This document shows positions 17,477 to 26,633 of a stretch of DNA of 64,000 nt, one piece after another. Position 1 is the stretch's first letter, and every line of letters begins with the position of its first letter. The stretch is from assembly GCF_003260195.1 (NCBI RefSeq), contig NZ_QEIH01000009.1, forward strand, positions 1-64,000. Reading direction: 5' to 3'. The notes under the pieces were generated by a model. It saw only the letters and a program-made list of their open reading frames with translations, ran no database searches and was not told the DNA's origin. The DNA is from Lutibacter citreus (GTDB lineage: Bacteria; Bacteroidota; Bacteroidia; Flavobacteriales; Flavobacteriaceae). The translations under genes and the position numbers were made by a program.

Positions 17477-18985
17477 ATGAAAACAATAAAATTTCTTTTA
17501 ATATTGGTTTTAATTACCTCTTGTCAGGCCAATAAAAATAATAAAAAAGAAACTGTATCAACTAAAAGTGCAACTCCTAATATAGTTTACATTTTGGCTG
17601 ATGATATGGGTTATGGAGATATTTCTTCTTTAAATTCAGAATCTGGTATTCAAACACCTAATATGGATCAATTAGTTAAAGAAGGAGTTCATTTTACAGA
17701 TGTACATACTAACTCTTCAGTATGTACACCAACTAGATACGGAATTCTTACAGGGCGTTATGCCTGGAGAAGTAGATTAAAAAAAGGAGTTTTAAATGGT
17801 TATGATGAACCTTTAATTGAAGAAAGTAGACCTACAATTGCTTCCTACCTTAAAACCAATGGTTATAAAACAGCTTGTATTGGAAAGTGGCACTTAGGTT
17901 TAGGTTTTCAACCAAAAAATGGTGAGGTGTCTATAACTGAAAAAAAGGGAGTTAGTAATGTGGATTTTAATAAAAAAATAAAAAGCCCAAGTGATTTAGG
18001 GTTTGATTATTCTTACGTTATTCCTGGATCTTTAGATATGCCTCCGTATGTTTATGTTGAAAATGGAAGGGCTGTAGAATTACCAACTGAATATACTGAG
18101 GGGAAAAATCAAAATAAAGAAGGTCGTGGTATTTTTTGGAGATCAGGAGAAAAGTCTCCAAGTTTTGTGTTTGAAAATGTACTAGATAATTTCACAAAGA
18201 AATCAGTTTCTTTTATTAGTGATCAAAAAGAAGTTGATACACCTTTTTTTCTTTACTTCCCTTTAACCGCTCCTCATACTCCTTGGTTACCAACAGGTAA
18301 TGCTGTTGGTAAATCTAAAGCGGGACGTTATGGAGATTTTGTTACAATGGTAGATGATGCTGTTGGTGCAGTTGTTAACGCTTTGGAAAAAGCAGGTAAA
18401 ATGGATAACACATTAATAATTGTTACATCAGACAATGGATCTCATTGGAAACCAGAAGATAAGAAAAAATACGCACACCGTGCTAATTATATTTATAGAG
18501 GTCAAAAGGCAGATATTTATGAAGGAGGGCACAGAGTGCCATACATAGCTAAATGGAAAGGTGTTATTCCAGCTGGTCTTGAATCTAATCAAACAATGTG
18601 TACAACAGATTTATTTGCCACACTTGCAGGAGTAATAAATAAACCAATGGTTAAAAAAGGAGCAGAAGATAGTTTTAATTTATGGTCTGCTTATACTTCA
18701 ACTGAAAACCTAGCTAAAAGAGGTGCAATTGTTCATCACTCATTTAATGGAATGTTTTCTATTAGAAAAGGAGAGTGGAAATACACACCAGATTTAGGTT
18801 CTGGAGGTTTTACTAAGCCTAAATCTATAATGCCAAAAGAAGGTGAAGCACCAGGTACCTTATATAATATTGTAAAGGATCCAACTGAGAAAAATAATAT
18901 GTATAGCGAACATCCAGAAGTGGTAAAAGAATTAAATCAAATTTTGGAGCAATATAAAAAACAAGGATATAGTAGAGAACTTTAA
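17477..18985 (+). CDS. Type I (S1) sulfatase lipoprotein, S1_15-like
   Basis: A 502-residue lipoprotein with signal LVLITSC. Metal site ILADDMGYGD; formylglycine motif CTPTR (Cys83) within SSVCTPTRYGILTGRYAW, a form I associate with subfamily S1_15; GKWHLG and IIVTSDNGSH are present. The Thr in place of Ser in the motif is an accepted variant. Membrane anchoring suggests that it works at the surface or in the periplasm on imported oligosaccharides. It lies between the GH-A enzyme and GH97, in one operon (gaps of 47 and 45 bases). Sulfatase identity is firm; the subfamily is a memory-based guess. Confidence 0.92.
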   Translation: MKTIKFLLILVLITSCQANKNNKKETVSTKSATPNIVYILADDMGYGDISSLNSESGIQTPNMDQLVKEGVHFTDVHTNSSVCTPTRYGILTGRYAWRSRLKKGVLNGYDEPLIEESRPTIASYLKTNGYKTACIGKWHLGLGFQPKNGEVSITEKKGVSNVDFNKKIKSPSDLGFDYSYVIPGSLDMPPYVYVENGRAVELPTEYTEGKNQNKEGRGIFWRSGEKSPSFVFENVLDNFTKKSVSFISDQKEVDTPFFLYFPLTAPHTPWLPTGNAVGKSKAGRYGDFVTMVDDAVGAVVNALEKAGKMDNTLIIVTSDNGSHWKPEDKKKYAHRANYIYRGQKADIYEGGHRVPYIAKWKGVIPAGLESNQTMCTTDLFATLAGVINKPMVKKGAEDSFNLWSAYTSTENLAKRGAIVHHSFNGMFSIRKGEWKYTPDLGSGGFTKPKSIMPKEGEAPGTLYNIVKDPTEKNNMYSEHPEVVKELNQILEQYKKQGYSREL

Positions 18986-19030
18986 TTTTTTTCAAACTAA
19001 AGATTATTAAACAGCATAATATTTTAATAA

Positions 19031-20965
19031 ATGATGTTAAGCAGAATTTTTAAGTTATTGCAAAAAGCGACATATAAACTATTTCTACTCAGTCTAGTTT
19101 TTGTAATAAATGCATGTGAAGGCAAGTCTTCAAATTTTTCAATTAAATCTCCAAACGAAAAATCGTCAGTTAATATAAGTAGTGAAAATGGTGAAATTAC
19201 GTATACTCTTTTTAGCAATGGTGAAACGCTGGTAAATTCATCACAAATTTCTTTATTAGATAGTGTTTATTCTGAAATTAAAGGTTCTTCTTTAAATTCT
19301 AAAAATGAAACTTGGCAACCAATTTGGGGTCAGTTTAGTGAGGTTAGAAATGAATATAATGAGCTTATTCTTGATATGAAATTGGGTGAAGCTGATGCTA
19401 AACTTTATGTACGTGTTTTTAATCATGGAGTTGGTTTTAGATATGAAATAGAAGGATATAAAGAAGGAACTGAAGCAACCCTTTATTGTGAATACAATTT
19501 AAATAGTAAAGATGTATTGTATTCTCCAAATGGTGAAAATCCTCCTTTAGGGCCAATTTCTATTGATAAATTAAATAATATTAAAAAGCAACCAAGATTA
19601 ATGACACCTTTGGTTGTTGAGAATTCTGATAAATCATATTTATCCATATTAGAATCAGATTTATATGTTGCACCAGAATTTGGAACAATAAAATTTAAAT
19701 TTAATAATGATAAAAAAATACTTACCTCTGTAAATAAAACAAAACTTATAGGAGGAAAAGTAACTACACCATGGCGTGTTGTTTTAATTAATGATAAAAT
19801 TGGTGATTTAGTAACAAATACGGTTCCAATTAATTTAGCAACCTCTTGCCAAATAGAAGATACTTCCTGGATTAAACCTGGTAAGTCTCTTTGGGATTGG
19901 AGAGTTCATGATTATAAAACTAAAGATGGTTTTATTTATGGTGTAGATACAGAAAGTTACTTAAGATTTATTGACTTTGCTTCGAAAAAAGGGATTGAGT
20001 ATTTTTTAATTGATGCACATTGGTTTACAAAGGTTTCCAAAGGGAATTTTGAAATTTCAGATAAATTAGATATTGAAAAAGTTTCTAAGTATGCAAAGGG
20101 AAAGGGGGTTAAACTCATACTTTATTACGATAGACATAAAGGGGATTTTGGAGATGAAGAATTGTTTTCTTACTTCGAGTCATTAGGCATGAGTGGTATC
20201 AAATATGGTTTTATGGGGAATAACGTTTCATTTACAAGTAACGCAATTCAACAAAGTGCAAAAAATCATTTATTAGTAGATTTTCATGATTCACCTGTAC
20301 CCTTTACAGGTATGGAAAGAACATTTCCTAATGCAATAACTAGAGAATATTGTCATGCGCAACAAGATTCCCGAAAAGCCTTTACACCAGAAACTTTCAT
20401 AAAAATGGCGTTGATTAATGCAATTCAAGGGCCTTTAGATATGAATAATGGAAATTTTGATTTAGAGGGTATTAACAATGGAGATAGACTAAAAGGGCCC
20501 AAAAAGAAAAATACGTATTTCTCTACAGTGGTTTCAGAAGCTGCAAGAACTTTAATAATTTATAGTGGATTAGTTTGTCTACCTGATGCTCCTGAATCAT
20601 ATGAAAAAAAATCAGACCTTTTCGAGTTTATTGAAAAAATGCCTGTTGGGAAATGGGATGAAAGTAAAGTTTTAAATAGTAAAATGGGTGAGTATATTTC
20701 AACCGCTAGAAGATTTGGGGAAGAATGGTTTATTGGTTCTGTTTCAAACAAACAAGGTAGAGTACTTGAGATTGATTTGAACTTTCTTAAAGAAGGACAA
20801 AATTATGAGGTAACCTATTATGAAGATACAAAGGAGACTCATGGTATGAAAAACCCTGAAGCTTATCAGGTAAGAAAAGGAATTGTTAATAAAGGAGATA
20901 TTATAAAAGCAACAATGGCTCCAGGTGGAGGACATTGTATGTGGATTAGATCAGAATTAAATTAA
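19031..20965 (+). CDS. GH97 family glycosidase, lipoprotein
   Basis: 644 residues; the signal reads FVINAC, giving a lipoprotein. The N-terminal beta-sandwich (~35-285) opens with IKSPNEKSSVNIS, typical of GH97. The barrel (~290-560) has LWDWRVHDYKT, EYFLIDAHW, KLILYYDRHKGDF and GIKYGFMG, followed by VDFHDSPVPFTGMERTFPNA. GH97 contains inverting alpha-glucosidases (SusB) and retaining alpha-galactosidases. Gly393 stands where retaining members have the Asp nucleophile, and the SusB His-Glu is His-Asp here (Asp420), so specificity and mechanism are uncertain. It is 4 bases from the next sulfatase. Alpha-linked galactose or a related sugar is the likely substrate, by context. Confidence 0.85.
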   Translation: MMLSRIFKLLQKATYKLFLLSLVFVINACEGKSSNFSIKSPNEKSSVNISSENGEITYTLFSNGETLVNSSQISLLDSVYSEIKGSSLNSKNETWQPIWGQFSEVRNEYNELILDMKLGEADAKLYVRVFNHGVGFRYEIEGYKEGTEATLYCEYNLNSKDVLYSPNGENPPLGPISIDKLNNIKKQPRLMTPLVVENSDKSYLSILESDLYVAPEFGTIKFKFNNDKKILTSVNKTKLIGGKVTTPWRVVLINDKIGDLVTNTVPINLATSCQIEDTSWIKPGKSLWDWRVHDYKTKDGFIYGVDTESYLRFIDFASKKGIEYFLIDAHWFTKVSKGNFEISDKLDIEKVSKYAKGKGVKLILYYDRHKGDFGDEELFSYFESLGMSGIKYGFMGNNVSFTSNAIQQSAKNHLLVDFHDSPVPFTGMERTFPNAITREYCHAQQDSRKAFTPETFIKMALINAIQGPLDMNNGNFDLEGINNGDRLKGPKKKNTYFSTVVSEAARTLIIYSGLVCLPDAPESYEKKSDLFEFIEKMPVGKWDESKVLNSKMGEYISTARRFGEEWFIGSVSNKQGRVLEIDLNFLKEGQNYEVTYYEDTKETHGMKNPEAYQVRKGIVNKGDIIKATMAPGGGHCMWIRSELN

Positions 20966-20969
20966 AGAC

Positions 20970-22571
20970 ATGAAAAATATAGTTTTAATACTTACAGTAT
21001 TATTGTTGTTCTCATCTTACAATAAGGATGATAAAAAAGTTCCAACTACAAAAAAACCTAACATCTTATTTATTTTGGTTGATGATTTAGGGTATGCAGA
21101 TTTAAGTGTTATGGGAAGTAAGTATTATGAAACCCCAAACATTGATAAAATTGCGAAAACTGGAACAATTTTTACAAATGGATACGCCGCTTGTACGGTT
21201 TGCAGCCCATCAAGAGCCAGTTTAATGACAGGACAATTCCCAGTAAGACATGGAATTACTCAATTTGAAGGACAAAGAAATAGTGGACAATCGTGGAAAG
21301 AACGTAAACGTTATACTAAATTATTACCACCAGAATATAAACATCATTTAGATTCTAGCGCTACTACATTGCCAGAAGCTTTTAAAGAACAAGGTTATGC
21401 TACTTTTTTTGCAGGAAAATGGCACTTAGGTAGTAAAGAACAAAGATCACTACCAACAGATCATGGTTTTGATATTAATATAGGAGGAAATCATGCCGGA
21501 GGTCCAAGTGGAGGATACTTTTCACCTTTTAAAAACCCAAACTTACCAAATTTACCAGAAGAAAAGGGAAAGAATTTATCTATGATATTAGCTAAAAAAA
21601 CGAGTGAGTTTATAACATTAAATAAGGATGGTCAGTTTTTTGCATACCTTTCTTTTTATGCTGTTCATAGTGGAATACAAACAACTAAAGAAAAATGGAC
21701 AAAGTATAGAAACAAAGCAGAAAAGATGGGAATTCATGAAAAAGGATTTGAAATGGAACGTGTTCTACCTGCTAGAAAATATCAAGACAATCCGGTATAT
21801 GCAGGTTTGATAGAACAGGTAGATGATGCTATTGGAATTGTAATGAAAACATTAAAAGATTTAAATTTAGATAAAAATACTATCGTTGTTTTTACTTCGG
21901 ATAATGGAGGTGTTACTTCTGGAGATAACTTTTCTACCAATCAGCTTACTTTAAGAGGCGGTAAAGGATATCAATGGGAAGGTGGTGTAAGAATCCCTTA
22001 TTTTATTGATGTTCCTTGGATAGAACAGAATGGTGTGGCTATAGATGTACCAGTTTCTGGAGTAGATTTATACCCAACATTGTTAGATTTATCAGGCTTT
22101 CAGTTAAAACCAAAAGCACATATGGATGGTGTTAGTTTAAAACCTCTTTTAGAAGGAGGAAATATTGATGAAAGACCATTGTATTGGCATTATCCTCATT
22201 ATGGAAATCAAGGAGGAGAACCAAGTTCAATTATCAGAAAAGGAAAATGGAAATTGATTTATTATTGGGAAGATCTTCATGCCGAATTATACAATTTAGA
22301 TACCGATTTAGGTGAGCGTAATAATGTTGCAGAAAGTAATTCTAAAATTACAAAACAAATGAAAACTCAGCTCTTAGATTGGTTAAAATCAATGGATACG
22401 CATTATGCAGACGTAGATCCTGAATGGGATAAAGCAGCTCGTAAAAAATGGTTAGAAAAACAGAAAACTGTGACATTACCAAATCAAGAAAAACAACGTG
22501 AAAAGATGCTTTCTCCAGATTGGAAACCGAATAAAGATTGGTGGGGCAGCGAGTTAAATAAAAACAAGTAA
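20970..22571 (+). CDS. Type I (S1) sulfatase with altered lipobox
   Basis: 533 residues. Metal site ILVDDLGYAD; formylglycine motif CSPSR (Cys78); AGKWHLG and VVFTSDNGG are present. The C-terminal tail (~480-533) is rich in Lys and Trp and extends beyond the core fold. The signal reads LLLFSSY-NKDD, exactly a lipoprotein signal except that the Cys is replaced by Tyr18 (codon TAC, one base from TGC). The protein may therefore be membrane-tethered by an uncleaved signal or released rather than lipidated. It is 4 bases after GH97 and translationally close-coupled. Confidence 0.92.
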   Translation: MKNIVLILTVLLLFSSYNKDDKKVPTTKKPNILFILVDDLGYADLSVMGSKYYETPNIDKIAKTGTIFTNGYAACTVCSPSRASLMTGQFPVRHGITQFEGQRNSGQSWKERKRYTKLLPPEYKHHLDSSATTLPEAFKEQGYATFFAGKWHLGSKEQRSLPTDHGFDINIGGNHAGGPSGGYFSPFKNPNLPNLPEEKGKNLSMILAKKTSEFITLNKDGQFFAYLSFYAVHSGIQTTKEKWTKYRNKAEKMGIHEKGFEMERVLPARKYQDNPVYAGLIEQVDDAIGIVMKTLKDLNLDKNTIVVFTSDNGGVTSGDNFSTNQLTLRGGKGYQWEGGVRIPYFIDVPWIEQNGVAIDVPVSGVDLYPTLLDLSGFQLKPKAHMDGVSLKPLLEGGNIDERPLYWHYPHYGNQGGEPSSIIRKGKWKLIYYWEDLHAELYNLDTDLGERNNVAESNSKITKQMKTQLLDWLKSMDTHYADVDPEWDKAARKKWLEKQKTVTLPNQEKQREKMLSPDWKPNKDWWGSELNKNK

Positions 22572-22622
22572 TAGAAATAATTAAGCTTTATAGTTTTAAT
22601 AAATAATTTAATATTGAATAAA

Positions 22623-24053
22623 ATGAAAAGTAATATTAAAATTAGTAGTTTGTTAATGTTAACCTTTTTAGTAACACTTTCATGTAAAAAAACTATTGAA
22701 GTAAATACATTAAAAAACTTAGAAAAACCAAACGTAATTGTTATTCTTATTGATGATGCAGGTTACGCAGATTTTGGTTTTATGGGAAGTGTAGATTTGG
22801 AAACACCTAATATTGATAAACTTGCTAAAAATGGTGTTGTTTTAACAGATGCTCATGTGAGTGCTACTGTTTGCGCACCTTCAAGAGCTGGTTTAATTAC
22901 AGGTAAATATCAGCAACGTTTTGGTTTTGAGGCAAATAATACGGGTTATGGTGATTCTGGTGATATTGGGCTTTCTGATGATGTAGTTACAATGGCAGAT
23001 GTGTTTAAAACTAATGGCTATAAAACAATAGCTTTAGGGAAATGGCATTTAGGAAAGGACAAAACAGACCACCCAAACCAAAGAGGATTTGATGAGTTTT
23101 TTGGTTTTGAAACTGGAAGTAGATCTTATTTTCCTCTGGAGAGCCCTTCAAAATATAATATGTTACAGCATAATGGTGAACGAGTAGAGTTTGAAGGTTA
23201 TATGACAGATGTTTTAGGGGATCAATCTGTAAAGTATATTGAAGAAAATAAAGATAAACCGTTTTTTATGTACTTAGCATATAACGCAGTACATACTCCA
23301 ATGGATGCCAAAGCAGAGCATTTAGAAAAATATAAAAATCATCAGAGAAAGAAGCTGGCTGCTATGACTTGGTCTTTAGATGAAAACATTGGGAAACTTC
23401 AACAAAAATTGCAAGACTTAGGTTTGGAAGAAAACACATTAATTTATTTTTTAAGTGATAATGGAGGAGCAGCTAATAATACTTCAAGTGGAGGTGTGTT
23501 AAAAGGGTGGAAAGGAAATAAGTTTGAAGGTGGTCATCGTGTACCATTTATTGTCAGTTGGCCTAAAGAAATTAAAGTAGGGCAAAAGTTTAACGGTTTA
23601 TCTTCATCACTAGATATTTTCACAACTTCTTTAGCAGCAGCAAAAATTACAAAAACAGATGATTTAGTTTTAGATGGAGTTAATTTATTACCTTATTTAA
23701 AGGGTGAAAAAAAAGGAAATCCTCATAGTAAATTGTTTTGGAGAAAACTAGAAGAAGCAGGGGCTAGAGTAGGAGATTATAAAATGGTTAGGTTACAAAA
23801 TTATGGGGCAACACTATATAATTTAAAAAACGATATAGGAGAAACTACAAATATTGAGACTTCACATTCTAAAGAATATAAGTTATTACAAAATGAATTA
23901 ATAAACTGGGAATCTAAAATGATGAATCCATTATGGGGTGAAGAACGTGATTGGATGGATGTAACTTCTCATATTCATAAACGATTAATGCAAAATAAGA
24001 ATGTGCTTTATTCGAACCCTCAGAAAATGAAGGAAGTATTAATGAACGATTAG
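22623..24053 (+). CDS. Type I (S1) sulfatase lipoprotein, S1_19-like
   Basis: 476 residues from the ATG at 22623 (the in-frame TTG at 22614 would add only MNK). The lipoprotein signal ends FLVTLSC. Metal site ILIDDAGYAD; formylglycine motif CAPSR (Cys84) followed by AGLITGKYQQRFGFEAN, a stretch I associate with S1_19, a subfamily known for carrageenan and fucan sulfatases. ALGKWHLGK and YFLSDNGG are conserved. The last codons (MKEVLMND) recur as a short DNA repeat 4.3 kb downstream, at 28335. Confidence 0.92.
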   Translation: MKSNIKISSLLMLTFLVTLSCKKTIEVNTLKNLEKPNVIVILIDDAGYADFGFMGSVDLETPNIDKLAKNGVVLTDAHVSATVCAPSRAGLITGKYQQRFGFEANNTGYGDSGDIGLSDDVVTMADVFKTNGYKTIALGKWHLGKDKTDHPNQRGFDEFFGFETGSRSYFPLESPSKYNMLQHNGERVEFEGYMTDVLGDQSVKYIEENKDKPFFMYLAYNAVHTPMDAKAEHLEKYKNHQRKKLAAMTWSLDENIGKLQQKLQDLGLEENTLIYFLSDNGGAANNTSSGGVLKGWKGNKFEGGHRVPFIVSWPKEIKVGQKFNGLSSSLDIFTTSLAAAKITKTDDLVLDGVNLLPYLKGEKKGNPHSKLFWRKLEEAGARVGDYKMVRLQNYGATLYNLKNDIGETTNIETSHSKEYKLLQNELINWESKMMNPLWGEERDWMDVTSHIHKRLMQNKNVLYSNPQKMKEVLMND

Positions 24054-24055
24054 AA
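24025..24055 (+). repeat. Direct repeat Y, copy 1
   Basis: The stretch spanning the end of the sulfatase gene (core aatgaaggaagtattaatga) recurs at 28335-28365 with only four mismatches in 31 bases. In copy 2 it lies outside any gene. The pair brackets the two sulfatase genes at 24302 and 26634 and points to duplication or insertion. Confidence 0.7.
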
Positions 24056-24301
24056 TTGAGGTAGACAAGATGTACTTTTAAATATTAATTAATCATCAGA
24101 AGACAAGAGTCTAGATTCAGATCTTAAGCTGAAGATATGTGTAAAAATTTTAATCAGTACTTATTATCAAAGGAAAAGGCGGATTTTTTTCTGGTAAGAT
24201 GAAACAATAGTTTTCACAGTCAAGGAGAAATAAAAATAATAAATAGCATTCAGATGAAGCAGTCATTTTTGCAATTAATAAAAAATAATATTTAAGAAAT
24301 T

Positions 24302-26272
24302 ATGAATAACTATAAAATTAAATTGAAGTTTGTTCTATTATTAATGTTGTTTTCTTGCATTTGGAGCAAGGCTCAAAATGTAGATAGGCCTAATATCTTG
24401 TTTCTTGTTGTAGAGGATACTTCCCCTTATCTTTTTCCTGCCTATGGCAATAAAACAATCAAAACGCCAAATCTAGATTATTTGGCAAAAAATGGGGTGG
24501 TTTTTAACAATGCATTTGCCAATGGACCGTATTGTTCTCCGGCACGTTCATCTTTAATAAGTGGATCGTATGCTACCACCTACGGAAACGATTGGCATCG
24601 AAATAGTCACATTGTACCACAACAATACTTTTTTCCTCAGTACCTGCGTGAGGAAGGATATTTTTGTGTAAATGCTGGTAAAACCGATTACAATGTTACA
24701 AAGGAAGTTCAAAAGAAATACTATCCATTGGTTTGGGATAAAATGAGTGGATACCTGTCTGATGATAAACCCAATGTTAGTTATAATGATGCAGATAGAA
24801 AGGGTAAGCCATTTTTTGCACAATTCAATAACATGACTACACACATGAGTCGCATTACTTCAGTGTCTGTAGATAATCGAGAACCATCAAGAATTAAACC
24901 AAAAGATGTGGCTCTTCCACCTCATGTGCCCGATATTCCAGAAATGCGTGCAGATTATGCATTACACCTAGATGGTGTGCAAGATGCTGATAAATGGGTT
25001 GGTTTTTTTATCGATGATTTAAAGAAGCGCAAATTACTAGAGAACACTATTATTTTTTTCTTCTCCGACCATGGTGGTTGTTTGCCTAGGGGAAAAGCTT
25101 TTCCTTACGAAACTGGTTTTCGTTCTGCATTAATCATTGCTGCACCAGAAAAGTGGAAACATTTATTACCTACTAAACAAGGTCAAAAAAGCGATCAGAT
25201 TGTTGAATTTGTAGATTTTGGCCCTACTTTATTGAATGTTTCCGGAGCCAAAATACCAGAACACATGCAAGGGAAACCTTTTATGGGACCTAACGCTCAA
25301 AAACGTGCATACGCCCATTGCTTTAGAACTAATACAGAAGTTCATTTTGATCCATCTCGTGCAATTAATGATGGTGAGTTTCATTACATAAAATTTTATA
25401 CACCTTATAAAGTACATGGCTTAAAACAATCATTTCAATGGGGAATGCCATCTCAAAATGCCTGGGATGATTTATATCACAAAGGAAATTGTGAGCCAGA
25501 ATACAAATCTTATTATGAACCAAAAGCTAACGAGGCTTTATTTGATTCGAAAAAAGACCCTTGGAATATGAATAATTTGGCTGATGATTTGGCTTATACC
25601 GAAACTTTAAGCAATTTACGAAAGGAAGCTTCAAAGCACATTAGAAAAACCCGAGATTTAGGTTTTTTTCCAAAGGCTGTGAGAGATGAATTTGTGCGTA
25701 GTGGTATTTCACTCTATGAATGGGTAAGAACGGAAAATTACCCTTTTAATGAGCTTTATGATTTGGTAGAGAAAGCATCTTTGGGTAAGGCTTCTGATCA
25801 ATCTGTCTTTCTAAATTATTTAAAACATAAACGACCTGAATTCCGTTTTTGGGCAGCTTCTGGATTCACTACTATGGCGTATCATGGAAATTTAAAAACC
25901 ATTCCAAATCAATTAGTGTTGGCATGTGATGACAAGTGGGATTCAGTAGCAGCAACAGCTGCAGAAGGGATTGCTTTAGCGGGGCAAACAGAAAAAGGTA
26001 TTTCGATTCTGATTCAGCAAGCAAATGGAGGAAACAAACTTTCCCTTTCGTCACTGGAGGAATTAGGAGATCGAGTTGCTCCATTCATTGATGATATTAA
26101 ACACATTGCAGAGCATGGTAAAAATAAAGATATTAAGTTTTTAGCTAGAGGAATCCTTATAAATCTTGGAGAACTGCCAATGAGTCAGTTGTTTGATTCT
26201 AAAACAATAGATAATTTCATGAAAGTTCAAAGGAAAAGAATTGATGATTGGGCACCTACCTTGCCCAACTAA
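24302..26272 (+). CDS. Type I (S1) sulfatase with HEAT-like C-terminal region, S1_8-like
   Basis: 656 residues with a signal peptide ending near SKAQN. The formylglycine motif is CSPAR (Cys78) in NGPYCSPARSSLISGSYATT, a form seen in sulfamidase-like S1_8 proteins. The first metal pair is Glu-Asp (VVEDTSP) instead of Asp-Asp, also seen in that group. FFFSDHGGCLPRGK supplies the second metal pair. After the sulfatase core (~30-470) come ~180 residues of helical HEAT-like repeats (PEFRFWAASGFTTMAY, SVAATAAEGIALAG). The gene looks richer in GC than its neighbours, has long non-coding flanks (248 and 361 bases), and lies inside the repeat pair, so it was probably acquired separately. Confidence 0.88.
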   Translation: MNNYKIKLKFVLLLMLFSCIWSKAQNVDRPNILFLVVEDTSPYLFPAYGNKTIKTPNLDYLAKNGVVFNNAFANGPYCSPARSSLISGSYATTYGNDWHRNSHIVPQQYFFPQYLREEGYFCVNAGKTDYNVTKEVQKKYYPLVWDKMSGYLSDDKPNVSYNDADRKGKPFFAQFNNMTTHMSRITSVSVDNREPSRIKPKDVALPPHVPDIPEMRADYALHLDGVQDADKWVGFFIDDLKKRKLLENTIIFFFSDHGGCLPRGKAFPYETGFRSALIIAAPEKWKHLLPTKQGQKSDQIVEFVDFGPTLLNVSGAKIPEHMQGKPFMGPNAQKRAYAHCFRTNTEVHFDPSRAINDGEFHYIKFYTPYKVHGLKQSFQWGMPSQNAWDDLYHKGNCEPEYKSYYEPKANEALFDSKKDPWNMNNLADDLAYTETLSNLRKEASKHIRKTRDLGFFPKAVRDEFVRSGISLYEWVRTENYPFNELYDLVEKASLGKASDQSVFLNYLKHKRPEFRFWAASGFTTMAYHGNLKTIPNQLVLACDDKWDSVAATAAEGIALAGQTEKGISILIQQANGGNKLSLSSLEELGDRVAPFIDDIKHIAEHGKNKDIKFLARGILINLGELPMSQLFDSKTIDNFMKVQRKRIDDWAPTLPN

Positions 26273-26381
26273 AGGATATACTTTAATAGGGTTGCTTATT
26301 TAGTTATGGAAACACTAACAAACAGAGGTATATTTATAACCTGAGATTTTTAGCGTAAAAGAAGGAGCAAAAACCAAATAA

Positions 26382-26561
26382 TGGTCGGGTGCAAACCTTA
26401 AAGAAGGAGATGTCTTTATCCGTATTGGAAATCATAAAGTGAAAAACATCTCAAACTTTTTGGATGTTTTAGAGAAAAACTCGCATAAAGAAAGTACAAA
26501 GTTGATGATTATTAGAAACCAGAAAGAAATTGAAATACAATTAAGAAATACTTTTTTATAA
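26382..26561 (+). pseudogene. PDZ-domain remnant
   Basis: The frame has no start codon and begins after a TAA. It reads SGANLKEGDVFIRIGNHKV, then ISNFLDVLEKN, and ends KEIEIQLRNTFL with a stop. This is the second half of a PDZ domain as in DegP/DegQ-type proteases and C-terminal processing proteases. Further degraded matches (RGIFI and SVKEGAKTK) lie upstream in shifted frames from ~26323. The rest of the parent gene is gone. Its 3' end matches a repeat found again at 28275. Confidence 0.6.
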
Positions 26562-26583
26562 GCAATTAATTAAAAATAAAATT
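26541..26583 (+). repeat. Direct repeat X, copy 1
   Basis: 43 bases overlapping the end of the PDZ remnant (core ttataagcaatta) recur at 28275-28317 with six mismatches. The pair brackets the S1_4-like sulfatase gene. Confidence 0.6.
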
Positions 26584-26633
26584 GAATGCTTTCGAGCAAA
26601 AATCAATAACATGAAGAGTAAACAACAAAAATT

